Below are positions 54,549-62,522 of a DNA stretch of 64,000 bases, piece by piece. Under the pieces are notes generated by a model, which saw only the letters and a list, made by a program, of their open reading frames with translations, made no database searches and was not told the DNA's origin. Each line of letters starts with the position of its first letter. The first letter of the stretch is position 1. The translations under genes and the position numbers were made by a program. This stretch comes from a virus, in IMG/VR virus record IMGVR_UViG_3300042544_003680, positions 41,926-105,925 of that record; one strand, 5' to 3'.

Positions 54549-54977
54549 TTACTCTGGGAGGAGTGCTTTGTCAAAGAAATTTTTCACAAACTCGCAGAAA
54601 AAATTCTCTTCATGTTCTTCCAATTTTTCGGAAAAAATGAATTCCATAAAAGAATCCGAATGAAAATAATTAATTTTATTTTCGTAATAATTGAAATTTA
54701 CTGGAACCGTTTTTTGGGCGAATCCGCTAACGTCTAAATCCAGCAAATGCTTGCAATTGTTGCTAGTAATGCCCACTTGAATTGTTAGGCACCATTCTTT
54801 TCTAACAGTTTCATCAAACTCTAAAGAACGGGGAATTAGTGCCAAATAATAATTATCAATTGGCAAATCTTCGATTTTATTCTTAATAGTGTTTTGATCA
54901 TTCTCAGAAACGCCCACAGACAAAATCCGGAACAATTCTTCTTTCGTCAAATTGCGAGTTTTATAAATGCTTTTCAT
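54549..54977 (-). CDS. Hypothetical protein, 142 aa
   Basis: Soluble; segments LTKEELFRILSVGVSEND and NKIEDLPIDNYYLALIP. Not recognised. First gene of the minus-strand operon that diverges from the + strand LRR cluster; a weak TTGACA-N16-CATGAT promoter lies upstream. Confidence 0.55.
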   Translation of the reverse strand: MKSIYKTRNLTKEELFRILSVGVSENDQNTIKNKIEDLPIDNYYLALIPRSLEFDETVRKEWCLTIQVGITSNNCKHLLDLDVSGFAQKTVPVNFNYYENKINYFHSDSFMEFIFSEKLEEHEENFFCEFVKNFFDKALLPE

Positions 54978-55059
54978 AGAATATTTGGTTGATGGGCATC
55001 ATGGATTATTTTTCCCCTTTGTCAATGAGAAAACAAAAATTTTTTCTGGTAAAAAATAG

Positions 55060-55087
55060 TTGACACTTCAAAAAAGGGGCATACAGT
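55060..55087 (+). promoter_or_regulatory. Sigma70-type promoter of the LRR cluster at 55.1 kb
   Basis: TTGACA 55060-55065, 16-bp spacer, TACAGT 55082-55087. A 15-codon reading frame (MNWFENKNEKNEKCI, 55090-55137) begins 2 bp later and overlaps the first LRR start, possibly as a leader peptide. Confidence 0.65.
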
Positions 55088-55127
55088 AAATGAACTGGTT
55101 TGAAAATAAAAATGAAAAAAATGAAAA

Positions 55128-55442
55128 ATGTATATGAGTGGGTATAAAAAATTAATAAAATTGGAAAATATTCCAGAAATTATAATTGGAGATTTTGATT
55201 GCGGTTTTAATAAATTACGTAATTTAGAAGGAGGACCGAAATTTGTATTTGGAAATTTCGATTGCAGTGCTAACGATTTAACCACATTGCGAGGGGGACC
55301 GAAAAATATTATGCATACGGGAATTTATGATTGTTTTGATAACAATTTGACTAGTCTGTTATATGCACCCAAAATAATCAACAACTTTTATTATTTCAAA
55401 AATCTTTTATTAACTTTGGATTATATCTCTTATAACGAATAA
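55128..55442 (+). CDS. LRR-like repeat protein, 104 aa (3 modules)
   Basis: Start MYMSGYKKLIKLENIPEII; modules FDCGFNKLRNLEGGPKFV and FDCSANDLTTLRGGPKNI; then a module with DNNLTSLLYAPK and cap NLLLTLDYIS. The start overlaps a short upstream frame. Confidence 0.8.
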   Translation: MYMSGYKKLIKLENIPEIIIGDFDCGFNKLRNLEGGPKFVFGNFDCSANDLTTLRGGPKNIMHTGIYDCFDNNLTSLLYAPKIINNFYYFKNLLLTLDYISYNE

Positions 55443-55555
55443 TGCGCCTCTCTAATACATATTCAAGAACTTGCCTGTTACCTGCACCTAAAATAATTAT
55501 AGGTTTTTATTTTACTAACAGTTTACTAACAAAGGATTATATTCCTTGTATATAA
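55442..55555 (+). pseudogene. LRR-like remnant, 37 aa (cap plus partial module)
   Basis: Overlaps the end of the previous copy. Reads MRLSNTYSRTCLLPAPKIII, then GFYFTNSLLTKDYIP, i.e. only the penultimate module and the cap of the family remain. Either a decayed copy or a spare cap cassette. Confidence 0.6.
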
Positions 55556-55556
55556 A

Positions 55557-55859
55557 ATGAATCTTTCTGGTAAAAATTTAAACAGTTTGACAAAATTATC
55601 AATTCCGAGAATTATAGAGGAATATTTTTTGTGTGGTTATAATAAATTATCAACTTTAGAGGGCGGACCAGAAATCGTAACTGGTTTTGTGTGTTATTGC
55701 AACGAATTAATTAGTTTAAAAGGATCGCCTAAAAAAGTAGAAAACATGTTCTTTTGTGCTAACAATTATTTAACATCTTTAATATATTTTCCTAAAAAAC
55801 GTAGATATATGAATTTTAGTTATTATAAAAACCATTTACTAACTTTGGATTATTTTTGA
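55557..55859 (+). CDS. LRR-like repeat protein, 100 aa (3 modules)
   Basis: MNLSGKNLNSLTKLSIPRII start; modules with CGYNKLSTLEGGPEIV, CYCNELISLKGSPKKV and CANNYLTSLIYFPK; cap NHLLTLDYF truncated right after the motif. Confidence 0.8.
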   Translation: MNLSGKNLNSLTKLSIPRIIEEYFLCGYNKLSTLEGGPEIVTGFVCYCNELISLKGSPKKVENMFFCANNYLTSLIYFPKKRRYMNFSYYKNHLLTLDYF

Positions 55860-55862
55860 ATT

Positions 55863-56177
55863 ATGCATATTTCTGATAAAAATTTAACAAAACTTCCCTT
55901 TTTGCCAGAAATTATGGAGGAAAGTCTTATTTGTTATCATAATAATTTGATTACATTAGATGGATCGCCAAAACATATAAAAGGATATTTTTCGTGCAGT
56001 TATAATAATTTGACTAGTTTAAAGGGGATTTCAAAAAAAATTGATAAACGGATTTATTGTAATAGAAATAATTTGACTAGTTTATTATATACTCCAAAAT
56101 CGCAGGTTATACCATTTTGTACGATGAACCATTTACTAACTTTAGATTATTTTCCAAGACATGACGAAACATTTTAA
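55863..56177 (+). CDS. LRR-like repeat protein, 104 aa (3 modules)
   Basis: MHISDKNLTKLPFLPEIM start; CYHNNLITLDGSPKHI, CSYNNLTSLKGISKKI, CNRNNLTSLLYTPK; cap NHLLTLDYFP. Overlaps the next copy by 17 bases. Confidence 0.8.
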   Translation: MHISDKNLTKLPFLPEIMEESLICYHNNLITLDGSPKHIKGYFSCSYNNLTSLKGISKKIDKRIYCNRNNLTSLLYTPKSQVIPFCTMNHLLTLDYFPRHDETF

Positions 56178-56466
56178 TTGCAGCTACAAACAGCTAACTG
56201 TTTTGGATAAATTTCCAGAAATTATATACGGAAGTTTTATATGTAATAACAATAAATTAGTGGATTTACAAAATGGACCAAAAATTGTAAATCAACATTA
56301 TTTATGTTTTGATAATAAATTAATTAGTTTAAGAGGCGGACCAGAAATTGTAGGTTGGGCATTTGAGATATTTGGTAACTATTTAACTAGTTTAATATAT
56401 AGTCCGAAAATAAAAAGATTGCGTGATTTTCAAAAAAATCATTTGTTAACTTTGGATTACTATTGA
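56161..56466 (+). CDS. LRR-like repeat protein, 101 aa (3 modules)
   Basis: MTKHFNCSYKQLTVLDKFPE start (first module fused with the N-terminus); CNNNKLVDLQNGPKIV, CFDNKLISLRGGPEIV; cap NHLLTLDYY. Followed by a promoter for the next unit. Confidence 0.8.
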   Translation: MTKHFNCSYKQLTVLDKFPEIIYGSFICNNNKLVDLQNGPKIVNQHYLCFDNKLISLRGGPEIVGWAFEIFGNYLTSLIYSPKIKRLRDFQKNHLLTLDYY

Positions 56467-56490
56467 GGTCCAGAAATTTCCAGAAAATTG

Positions 56491-56518
56491 TTGACACCCT
56501 CTTTACCTAGTGTATTAT
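56491..56518 (+). promoter_or_regulatory. Sigma70-type promoter, near-leaderless geometry
   Basis: TTGACA 56491-56496, 16-bp spacer, TATTAT 56513-56518 preceded by TG. ATG of the 52-aa gene at 56528. Confidence 0.8.
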
Positions 56519-56527
56519 AAGCCACCT

Positions 56528-56686
56528 ATGAAAAACGAAGATTCTAAACCAGTTGAACTTGAAATCGCTCCTGAATACATCAAAAAAATGCAAACAGAAG
56601 GTTTGTTTGATGGTAGTCAGGGAATTCCTCCTCAATTTCCATTGGATGTTCATTATATGCAAGCATATCACTCTGTTAAACGTTAA
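56528..56686 (+). CDS. Small hypothetical protein, 52 aa
   Basis: Driven by its own promoter (56491-56518) with the ATG 9 bp past the -10 element. Sequence opens MKNEDSKPVELEIAPEYIKK; no motif. Probably the first gene of the unit that includes the split RNA ligase. Confidence 0.6.
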   Translation: MKNEDSKPVELEIAPEYIKKMQTEGLFDGSQGIPPQFPLDVHYMQAYHSVKR

Positions 56687-56697
56687 CTATTAATTAA

Positions 56698-57207
56698 ATG
56701 AAAATCTATTCATCAAACGTCAGTTTTAAGCGAAAAATCAAACTTCTTTTTAAAGAAGTTCAAAGGAAAAATGATAGTGATGCAAGAAATCTTTTTGAAC
56801 ATTTTTTCCTTCAAAAAAGAATTTTACCTAAAAACATTTATAGCAAATGGTCAATGTTTTTTGATTTGCGAAAGCTATTGAATATGTCTCCTGAAGATTT
56901 TCGAAGATTTGTTCGGCTGGCTAATCGTCTTTCAAAAGCTGCAAAAAAACAAGAAAAGTTTTTGTTTTTTGATGATTTGGTTAAATGCGTCCATAAAAAA
57001 ACAGATGCAAGAAATATCAAATTTTATGAAAAACGAAAATTGTCAATTTCATTTGATCCCGTGGAAGTAGAAATTCTCGTGTCTTCGGAAAAAGAACTAG
57101 AGGAATTTAAACAAATGATGGGAAAAAAATTCAAATTGAATTTGCATAGTTATATGCTTCTTGCTCCAAACCACGGAAATTGCATTGTTACTCCCTCCGT
57201 TAAATAA
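56698..57207 (+). CDS. Hypothetical protein, 169 aa
   Basis: Basic (many Lys/Arg), helical N-terminal part (NVSFKRKIKLLFKEVQRKND), then an alpha/beta C-terminus (VEVEILVSSEKELEEFKQ). Could bind nucleic acid. Its stop is 1 base before the RNA ligase start. Confidence 0.6.
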   Translation: MKIYSSNVSFKRKIKLLFKEVQRKNDSDARNLFEHFFLQKRILPKNIYSKWSMFFDLRKLLNMSPEDFRRFVRLANRLSKAAKKQEKFLFFDDLVKCVHKKTDARNIKFYEKRKLSISFDPVEVEILVSSEKELEEFKQMMGKKFKLNLHSYMLLAPNHGNCIVTPSVK

Positions 57208-57208
57208 T

Positions 57209-57994
57209 ATGTACTCAAAATCTAAAGAATATAACGAAAATTATCTCGCAACAATTGTAAAATTGCAGAACTTGCGACCCCATTTTAATGCAGATCGCTT
57301 GCAATGCCTAGCAATCTACGGTAATAACGTAATTACTGGATTGTCTGCAAAAGAAAATGATTTGTATGTTTATTTTCCTTTGGAATGTGCAATTTCCGCA
57401 GATTTCCTGAAATACACTAATTCTTTTCGAGACAACTCTCTTAACCAAGATTCCCTTCAAAAAGGAATGTTTGAAGCGAATTGTCGAGTAAAAGCAGTTC
57501 GATTGCGTGGAGAAAAAAGCGAAGGATACGTTGTTCCTGTTTCTGAAATTGAAAAGTTCTGTAAAGATTTTCTTTCAAAGGAAATTAAAATTTCTGAAAA
57601 AGATGTTGGAACTGATTTTGACGAAATTTGTAACCATGTTTTGTGTAAAAAGTACGTTCCTCGCAACATGGTGGAAAAGGTTCCATCTGGTAACAAACCA
57701 AAGGGAAATACTAAAAAGTATAAATCCAAGTTGATTGAAAACCAATTCCATTTTCATCCTGATACCAGTCATTTGAAAAAAGAAGTGGAAAAGATTGACC
57801 CCGATGATTATATTGCAATTACTGAAAAAATCCATGGATGTAATTTTGTGGTCAGTCATGTATTAGTTAATAAAAATCTATCTTGGAAAGATAAAATTGC
57901 AAAATTCTTTGGCTGTAAAGTTCAAGAAACTGAATATGGAATGTTGTATTCCAGTCGTCGTGTCTTGAAAAATACAAATTTAGTAGATTCTTAA
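57209..57994 (+). CDS. RNA ligase, N-terminal part (DRB0094/Rnl5-like), split gene
   Basis: 261 aa. N-terminal OB-type domain (YLATIVKLQNLRPHFNADRLQ; VPVSEIEKF), then the start of the ligase domain with motif I AITEKIHGCNFVVS (catalytic Lys in K-x-H-G). It ends SSRRVLKNTNLVDS, inside what should be a continuous ligase domain (motif III region). The remaining motifs are encoded at 58783-59382, after a GIY-YIG endonuclease gene. The two parts could associate like split NrdA of phage Aeh1; inference. Confidence 0.85.
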   Translation: MYSKSKEYNENYLATIVKLQNLRPHFNADRLQCLAIYGNNVITGLSAKENDLYVYFPLECAISADFLKYTNSFRDNSLNQDSLQKGMFEANCRVKAVRLRGEKSEGYVVPVSEIEKFCKDFLSKEIKISEKDVGTDFDEICNHVLCKKYVPRNMVEKVPSGNKPKGNTKKYKSKLIENQFHFHPDTSHLKKEVEKIDPDDYIAITEKIHGCNFVVSHVLVNKNLSWKDKIAKFFGCKVQETEYGMLYSSRRVLKNTNLVDS

Positions 57995-58016
57995 TTACTT
58001 TACAGTAAATATTTGA

Positions 58017-58790
58017 ATGAGAAAAACAAAAACTCGTTCAAATTCAGGAATATATAAAATAACCAATACAATAAACAATAAATGTTATATAGGCAGTGCA
58101 GTCGATGTACTAGCAAGATTTTATACACATAAAAATAGACTTGAGACAAATAGACATCATTCAATAGTCTTACAAAGAGCATGGAATAAATATGGCAAAA
58201 ACTCTTTTACATTTGAAATATTAGAAGATTGTTCTAAAGAAGAATTAATAATACGAGAACAGTTCTATATAAATTCATTGACTCCAGAATACAATATATG
58301 CAAAACCGCAGGAAATTGTTTAGGAGTTAAACATACTAAAGAGTCTAATTTAAAAAAATCGGTGAATTCTACCTTAAAAGGGAAATTTGGAAAAGATAAT
58401 CCATCTTCGATTGAAATATATCAATATGATTTGGATGGAACATTCATTACTAAATGGAACGGTTTAAAGGAAATCGAAAGATGTTTAAATTATAATTCTT
58501 CAAATATTGGAAAAGCGAGTTTAAAGTCTGATAGAACATGTTATGGATTTTTTTGGAGTAGAGTTTTTTTAGGTGAAAAAATAAAGCCTATAAAGTCTCG
58601 AAATAGAGAAAAATGTAAAAAAGCTATTGAAATGTTGGATATGAATGGTAACGTAATTCGTTCGTTTGAATCACAGAAAGATGCCACTAAATTTCTAGGA
58701 CTTTGTTCGAATGTGTGTATAAACTATGCATTGAAAAATAAAGTTAAACATGCTTATGGCTATAAATGGAGATATAAAAAATATGATTAA
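58017..58790 (+). CDS. GIY-YIG homing endonuclease inside the RNA ligase gene, 257 aa
   Basis: N-terminal nuclease: SGIYKITNTINNKCYIGSAV (GIY and YIG), KNRLETNRHHS, WNKYGKNSFTFEILEDC and the catalytic Glu in IIREQFYI. The C-terminal half has NUMOD-type DNA-binding repeats (IYQYDLDGTFITKWNGLKEI; EMLDMNGNVIRSFESQKDA). Starts 22 bases after the ligase N-part stop and its last 8 bases overlap the C-part start. Confidence 0.92.
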   Translation: MRKTKTRSNSGIYKITNTINNKCYIGSAVDVLARFYTHKNRLETNRHHSIVLQRAWNKYGKNSFTFEILEDCSKEELIIREQFYINSLTPEYNICKTAGNCLGVKHTKESNLKKSVNSTLKGKFGKDNPSSIEIYQYDLDGTFITKWNGLKEIERCLNYNSSNIGKASLKSDRTCYGFFWSRVFLGEKIKPIKSRNREKCKKAIEMLDMNGNVIRSFESQKDATKFLGLCSNVCINYALKNKVKHAYGYKWRYKKYD

Positions 58791-59382
58791 AAAAATAAAA
58801 CAATTGTTTAAGAAAAAAGAAAATCAGCAACAACATAATCATTTTTATGATGCAGATGTTTGGAAAATTGTTGCAGATAAGATTTTCCCTTCGTTGAGTA
58901 AAGGCATTTCCGTTACGGGTGAAATCGTGGGATATACACCAAATGGTAGTCCTATCCAACGTGGATATGATTATTCCTGTGCTCCAAATACTTGTGATTT
59001 TTATGTTTTCAACGTAACTTATACAAGTCCATGCGGAAATGTTTACACTTTTTCTCATCCAGAATTGGAAGCATTTTGTCGTAAATTCGGTTTCAAAACA
59101 CCCAAAACACATTATTATGGAAAGGCTGAAAATCTTTTTCCTGATTTGAGTGTTCATAATCATTGGCATCAAGATTTTCTTGATAAAATGATTAATACTT
59201 ATCTGGAAAAGAAATGCACTATTTGTAAAAATGATGTATGGGCAGAAGGAGTTGTTTTGCGAAAAATGGTTCCTTTTGAATGGCAAGCATTTAAACTGAA
59301 AAGTTTCAACTTCTTGTTGCATGAAACTAAGCAACTGGACTCTGGCGAAGTTGATATGGAAACTGCGGAATCCAGTGAATAA
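58783..59382 (+). CDS. RNA ligase, C-terminal part, split gene
   Basis: 199 aa. From about residue 25 it continues the ligase domain: DVWKIVADKIFPSLSKGISVTGEIVGYTP (motif III, with GE), CDFYVFNVTY (motif IIIa), WAEGVVLRKM (motif IV) and FEWQAFKLKSFNFLL (motif V, Lys-x-Lys). An ATG with a GGAGA sequence about 10 bases upstream starts it as a separate protein overlapping the endonuclease stop. The first 20 Lys/Gln-rich residues are probably new. A terminator follows. Confidence 0.85.
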   Translation: MIKKIKQLFKKKENQQQHNHFYDADVWKIVADKIFPSLSKGISVTGEIVGYTPNGSPIQRGYDYSCAPNTCDFYVFNVTYTSPCGNVYTFSHPELEAFCRKFGFKTPKTHYYGKAENLFPDLSVHNHWHQDFLDKMINTYLEKKCTICKNDVWAEGVVLRKMVPFEWQAFKLKSFNFLLHETKQLDSGEVDMETAESSE

Positions 59383-59398
59383 TAAAAATTAAAACTTA

Positions 59399-59440
59399 AA
59401 AATGGTTAGATGGCTGAATAAACCATCTAACCATTTTTAT
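59399..59440 (+). terminator. Intrinsic terminator after the split RNA ligase
   Basis: AATGGTTAGATGG/CCATCTAACCATT (59401-59413 with 59423-59435), followed by a T-run. Separates the ligase unit from the next LRR cluster. Confidence 0.9.
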
Positions 59441-59450
59441 TACCTAATAT

Positions 59451-59846
59451 ATGAAAAAAGTTAAAGATGGAAGTTATAATGTATCGTTACTCGGTTTAAA
59501 AGAATTACACAATGAATATTTTAAAATTGAGGGGAGTTTTGATTGTAGTTCTAATTCTCTAAAGAGTCTAAAAGGAGGTCCGAAAATTGTTGTTAATAGT
59601 TATTGGTGCCATCTAAATTATCTAACAGATTTAATTGGAGGTCCAGAAGAAGTTGGATTAGATTTTGAATGTGCTAGAAATAATTTGATTACTTTAAAGG
59701 GAGGACCAAAATTTGTAGGATGGCGTTTAGCTATTAATGATAATCGGTTAACTAATTTATTATTTTTTCCTAAATTGCTCGGAACTAGAAAATATGATCA
59801 CAACAACCATTTTCTTTCATTGGATTATATTCCTCTTGTTAAATAG
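59451..59846 (+). CDS. LRR-like repeat protein, 131 aa (4 modules)
   Basis: Modules FDCSSNSLKSLKGGPKIV, YWCHLNYLTDLIGGPEEV, FECARNNLITLKGGPKFV, then NRLTNLLFFPK and cap NHFLSLDYIP. First copy after a terminator. Confidence 0.8.
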   Translation: MKKVKDGSYNVSLLGLKELHNEYFKIEGSFDCSSNSLKSLKGGPKIVVNSYWCHLNYLTDLIGGPEEVGLDFECARNNLITLKGGPKFVGWRLAINDNRLTNLLFFPKLLGTRKYDHNNHFLSLDYIPLVK

Positions 59847-59857
59847 ATGTATAAAAT

Positions 59858-60118
59858 ATGAAAACCGATTTGACAATTTACAATTATCCTGAAAATGTAG
59901 ATAGAATATTCTATTGTGAGAGAAAACTGTTGACTAGTTTAAAAGGATGCCCAAAATATACACATAATATATATGCGGTGGAAAACCATTTAACAAGTCC
60001 TTTGTTTTCTCCTAAAGTTACGAAAATAAATATAATTTTTAAAAGACAGGCTAACATGATTATATTCTGGAATAATTTTTTGACTCTGGATTATTCAAAT
60101 AATTTTATAAGCTATTAA
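59858..60118 (+). CDS. Degenerate LRR-like protein, 86 aa
   Basis: Only two recognisable modules (CERKLLTSLKGCPKYT; ENHLTSPLFSPKVT), a disrupted spacer (IIFKRQANMI) and cap NNFLTLDYSN. Still an open frame; possibly decaying. Confidence 0.65.
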   Translation: MKTDLTIYNYPENVDRIFYCERKLLTSLKGCPKYTHNIYAVENHLTSPLFSPKVTKINIIFKRQANMIIFWNNFLTLDYSNNFISY

Positions 60119-60125
60119 TTTAAAC

Positions 60126-60464
60126 ATGAGTGTTGATGTTTTTAACAAAGGATTATCTGAATTACAGAATTTTCCAAAAATAGTGGAAGGTTCTTTTGAT
60201 TGCAGCGGTAATTATTTAAGTAATCTAAAGGGAAGTCCAGAATTTATCCACGGTCGGTTTGATTGTTCTTATAATGAATTAGTTACTTTAAAAGGTTCTT
60301 TGAAATTCGTGAAAAGAAATTTTAATTGTCATAATAATAAATTGACCACTTTTTTATATTGTCCAAAAATAAAAGGGTATATTTCAACAGAATTTAATGT
60401 TTTAATTTCTTTGGATTATGTTCCTGAGAATTCGATAATTTTGTACTACAATTTCAACTTTTGA
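60126..60464 (+). CDS. LRR-like repeat protein, 112 aa (3 modules)
   Basis: MSVDVFNKGLSELQNFPKIV start; FDCSGNYLSNLKGSPEFI, FDCSYNELVTLKGSLKFV, FNCHNNKLTTFLYCPK; cap region FNVLISLDYVP, which is the same as in the next copy, evidence of recent duplication. Confidence 0.8.
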   Translation: MSVDVFNKGLSELQNFPKIVEGSFDCSGNYLSNLKGSPEFIHGRFDCSYNELVTLKGSLKFVKRNFNCHNNKLTTFLYCPKIKGYISTEFNVLISLDYVPENSIILYYNFNF

Positions 60465-60469
60465 TATTT

Positions 60470-60739
60470 ATGAATATAATAACCGTTTCGGTAAAGAATG
60501 TTAGTAGAACATGCTATTATAGTTATTTTAATTTAACTAGTTTAAAAGGAGGTTTAAAATTTGTACATACACAGTTTTACTATTGTCAGGGAAATAAACT
60601 AACAACTTTATTATATTCTCCAAAAACATCCCACAAGTTTTCAGCAGAATTTAATGTTTTAATTTCTTTGGATTACGTTCCTAATCACGGTTCCATATTT
60701 TACGAGAAATTTAGCAGAAGAAATGCAGAAAATCGTTGA
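60470..60739 (+). CDS. LRR-like repeat protein, 89 aa, diverged N-terminus
   Basis: Start placed at ATG 60470. The first module is degraded (TCYYSYFNLTSLKGGLKFV); the second (CQGNKLTTLLYSPK) and cap FNVLISLDYVP copy the preceding gene. Its 3' end overlaps the promoter of the DUF6745 gene. Confidence 0.68.
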   Translation: MNIITVSVKNVSRTCYYSYFNLTSLKGGLKFVHTQFYYCQGNKLTTLLYSPKTSHKFSAEFNVLISLDYVPNHGSIFYEKFSRRNAENR

Positions 60740-60763
60740 CAACCCTTTTTCCCCGTGTATAAT
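60736..60763 (+). promoter_or_regulatory. Consensus sigma70 promoter of the DUF6745-like gene
   Basis: TTGACA 60736-60741, 16-bp spacer, TATAAT 60758-60763 preceded by TG. The best match to consensus in the window. Confidence 0.88.
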
Positions 60764-60785
60764 AGACCCATCACCAAACCAATCT

Positions 60786-61763
60786 ATGAAACTAAGCGAC
60801 ATTAATACCGAAAAAGTTCCAAGCATTTTCGCTGAAGCATTTAAGAATGCTTTGTCCACAAATCGTCTTGATTATGATCAGACTGTGGATACAATTCATA
60901 AATTCCAAGAAATCTTTTTGGAAGTTCCGAAAACTCCGGTAGTTATTGTAGATAATCCACTTGAAGGCTGGGTTGCTTCCCATTTTATTGAAGCAGGTTA
61001 TCCAATTAACAGTATTAAGGAAAACATTAAAAATTATTTCGAAGCTGTTCCTTTTGTTGAAGAAATTGACAATTTCGATAAAACTGAAAAGGTTCAAATT
61101 GGCAAGTTTTTCTATCCATTGTTCGGAGGTAGCCTTGACTCTTTGAGCCATACATTCTTTGATTTTTACATGGATCTTTGTAATGACGATTTGGGTGAAT
61201 ATCGGGAAAAGTATCTTATCTGGAAGGAAATGTCACAATTGGGTGCAGTTTACTTTATGGATAAAGTAGCAATTGCTTCCCAAAAAGTCACTACATTGAA
61301 ATTTAATGCGAATAAACAATTCCATAATGATAGCGGTCCTGCTATTTCTTATGCTGGATATGGAGATTTGAATTACTATTGTATTAACGGTGTTGTTGTT
61401 CCTGATTGGTTGGCAAACACTCATTCCAGTCAAATCGACATTAATCGCTATACTGAAATTACGAATGCCGATGTTCGTATGGAATTTATCCGAAAGGTCG
61501 GAATTGAGCGAATGCTTTCATTCGGATCTAAACTGGATACCTACGAAAACTATGACAATGAATGGTGGACGAATAGCGAATACGAACTACATGATATGAA
61601 TTGCTTGTTCCCCGGAGTTGATTATGCTCCCCACTTGAAGATGCTGAATCAAACCACAAGAGTTTGGCATGTTGAAGCAGTTGATCCTAGATGTAAAACT
61701 TTGGAAGATGCCATTAATTTCCGTTTCAATGATCGTAAGATTAATATCATTGGAATTGCATAA
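60786..61763 (+). CDS. DUF6745-like protein, 325 aa
   Basis: Start chosen at ATG 60786, downstream of the promoter (60736-60763). The central NANKQFHNDSGPAISYAGYGDLNYYCINGVVVPDWL and following ITNADVRMEFIRKVGIERML resemble the DUF6745 domain (LHNxxGPAIxxxDGxxxYxxxGxxVPxW...NAEVRRxMxERxG). The function of the family is unknown; in bacteria it occurs with repeat proteins of leucine-rich type. The last part (WHVEAVDPRCKTLEDAINFR) matches its usual ending. Confidence 0.78.
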   Translation: MKLSDINTEKVPSIFAEAFKNALSTNRLDYDQTVDTIHKFQEIFLEVPKTPVVIVDNPLEGWVASHFIEAGYPINSIKENIKNYFEAVPFVEEIDNFDKTEKVQIGKFFYPLFGGSLDSLSHTFFDFYMDLCNDDLGEYREKYLIWKEMSQLGAVYFMDKVAIASQKVTTLKFNANKQFHNDSGPAISYAGYGDLNYYCINGVVVPDWLANTHSSQIDINRYTEITNADVRMEFIRKVGIERMLSFGSKLDTYENYDNEWWTNSEYELHDMNCLFPGVDYAPHLKMLNQTTRVWHVEAVDPRCKTLEDAINFRFNDRKINIIGIA

Positions 61764-61786
61764 AAATCCACTCAAACTAAAAATCC

Positions 61787-61794
61787 CATAAATA
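61787..61794 (+). promoter_or_regulatory. Late-type promoter box CATAAATA
   Basis: Ends 7 bp before the ATG at 61802. Confidence 0.55.
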
Positions 61795-61801
61795 CAAATA
61801 T

Positions 61802-62158
61802 ATGAATACAGACCCAACAGATAATCAAACAAAAGGAATCGTTCACGGTGAATGCTTGATTTTCCAATCAAAAATTCCCGAGGATGCAATCCCAGAACAA
61901 CATCATGATAAACAAATTATTATTGCAAACAGTGAAGTCACTGGCAATCACCATGTTATCATGAATAACCCCGGTGTAAAGTTTTATCATAATTCCGCGA
62001 AAACTCGTCGGTTTATGAAGAATGAAACCGAAACCAGTGTGCAATGCGTAATTGCTGATCGTCATACCGCAATTCCAATTCCTCCGGGAGAATGGGAAAT
62101 TGATATGCAACAAGAGTTTGACTATTTTGCAATGGCTAAACGCAACGTTGCAGACTAA
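61802..62158 (+). CDS. Hypothetical protein, 118 aa
   Basis: His-rich beta protein (EQHHDKQIIIANSEVTGNHHV; CVIADRHTAIPIPPGEWEI). Often such proteins accompany DUF6745 genes. It has a late box 7 bp upstream of the ATG. Function unknown. Confidence 0.62.
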   Translation: MNTDPTDNQTKGIVHGECLIFQSKIPEDAIPEQHHDKQIIIANSEVTGNHHVIMNNPGVKFYHNSAKTRRFMKNETETSVQCVIADRHTAIPIPPGEWEIDMQQEFDYFAMAKRNVAD

Positions 62159-62195
62159 TAATTAATTCAATTAACTAATTTAGAAAAATTATATT

Positions 62196-62462
62196 ATGGA
62201 AACGCCAGAAAATTCCGAAACTGTTGTTGAACCAGTATACAACAGGGTTTATGATCAAGTTTATGACCAGCCACAAAATAAACTTGGTGAATTCTGGGAT
62301 GCGTTGATTGTACGAATCAAAGCGAGAATGACAGAAGAAACATTTTATGAATTTACGAAAGATAATTCATGGGTGGCTAATCATCCTGCGGAAGTCTTTA
62401 AGACAAAGCACAACATTATGAAAGTTGTAGGGGATCGGCAAAAGAATGTGAATCTGGCATAA
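62196..62462 (+). CDS. Hypothetical protein, 88 aa
   Basis: A short VYNRVYDQVYDQ repeat near the N-terminus, then a helical domain (LGEFWDALIVRIKARMTEE). Ends shortly before a terminator. Not recognised. Confidence 0.58.
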   Translation: METPENSETVVEPVYNRVYDQVYDQPQNKLGEFWDALIVRIKARMTEETFYEFTKDNSWVANHPAEVFKTKHNIMKVVGDRQKNVNLA

Positions 62463-62475
62463 AACAAAAAACAAG

Positions 62476-62509
62476 AAAAAGGGGTGGAAGAATTCTTCCA
62501 CCCCTTTTT
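62476..62509 (+). terminator. Intrinsic terminator, perfect palindrome
   Basis: A 24-bp palindrome, GGGGTGGAAGAA and its complement (62481-62504), with A-run and T-run flanks. Confidence 0.93.
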
Positions 62510-62522
62510 AATAATAAAAATT

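Noticed and set aside
57995-58782. Group I intron or intein interrupting the RNA ligase gene
   Set aside because: The endonuclease frame fills almost the whole interval, is out of frame with the ligase, and no conserved intron core segments were found; both ligase parts have their own start/stop signals.
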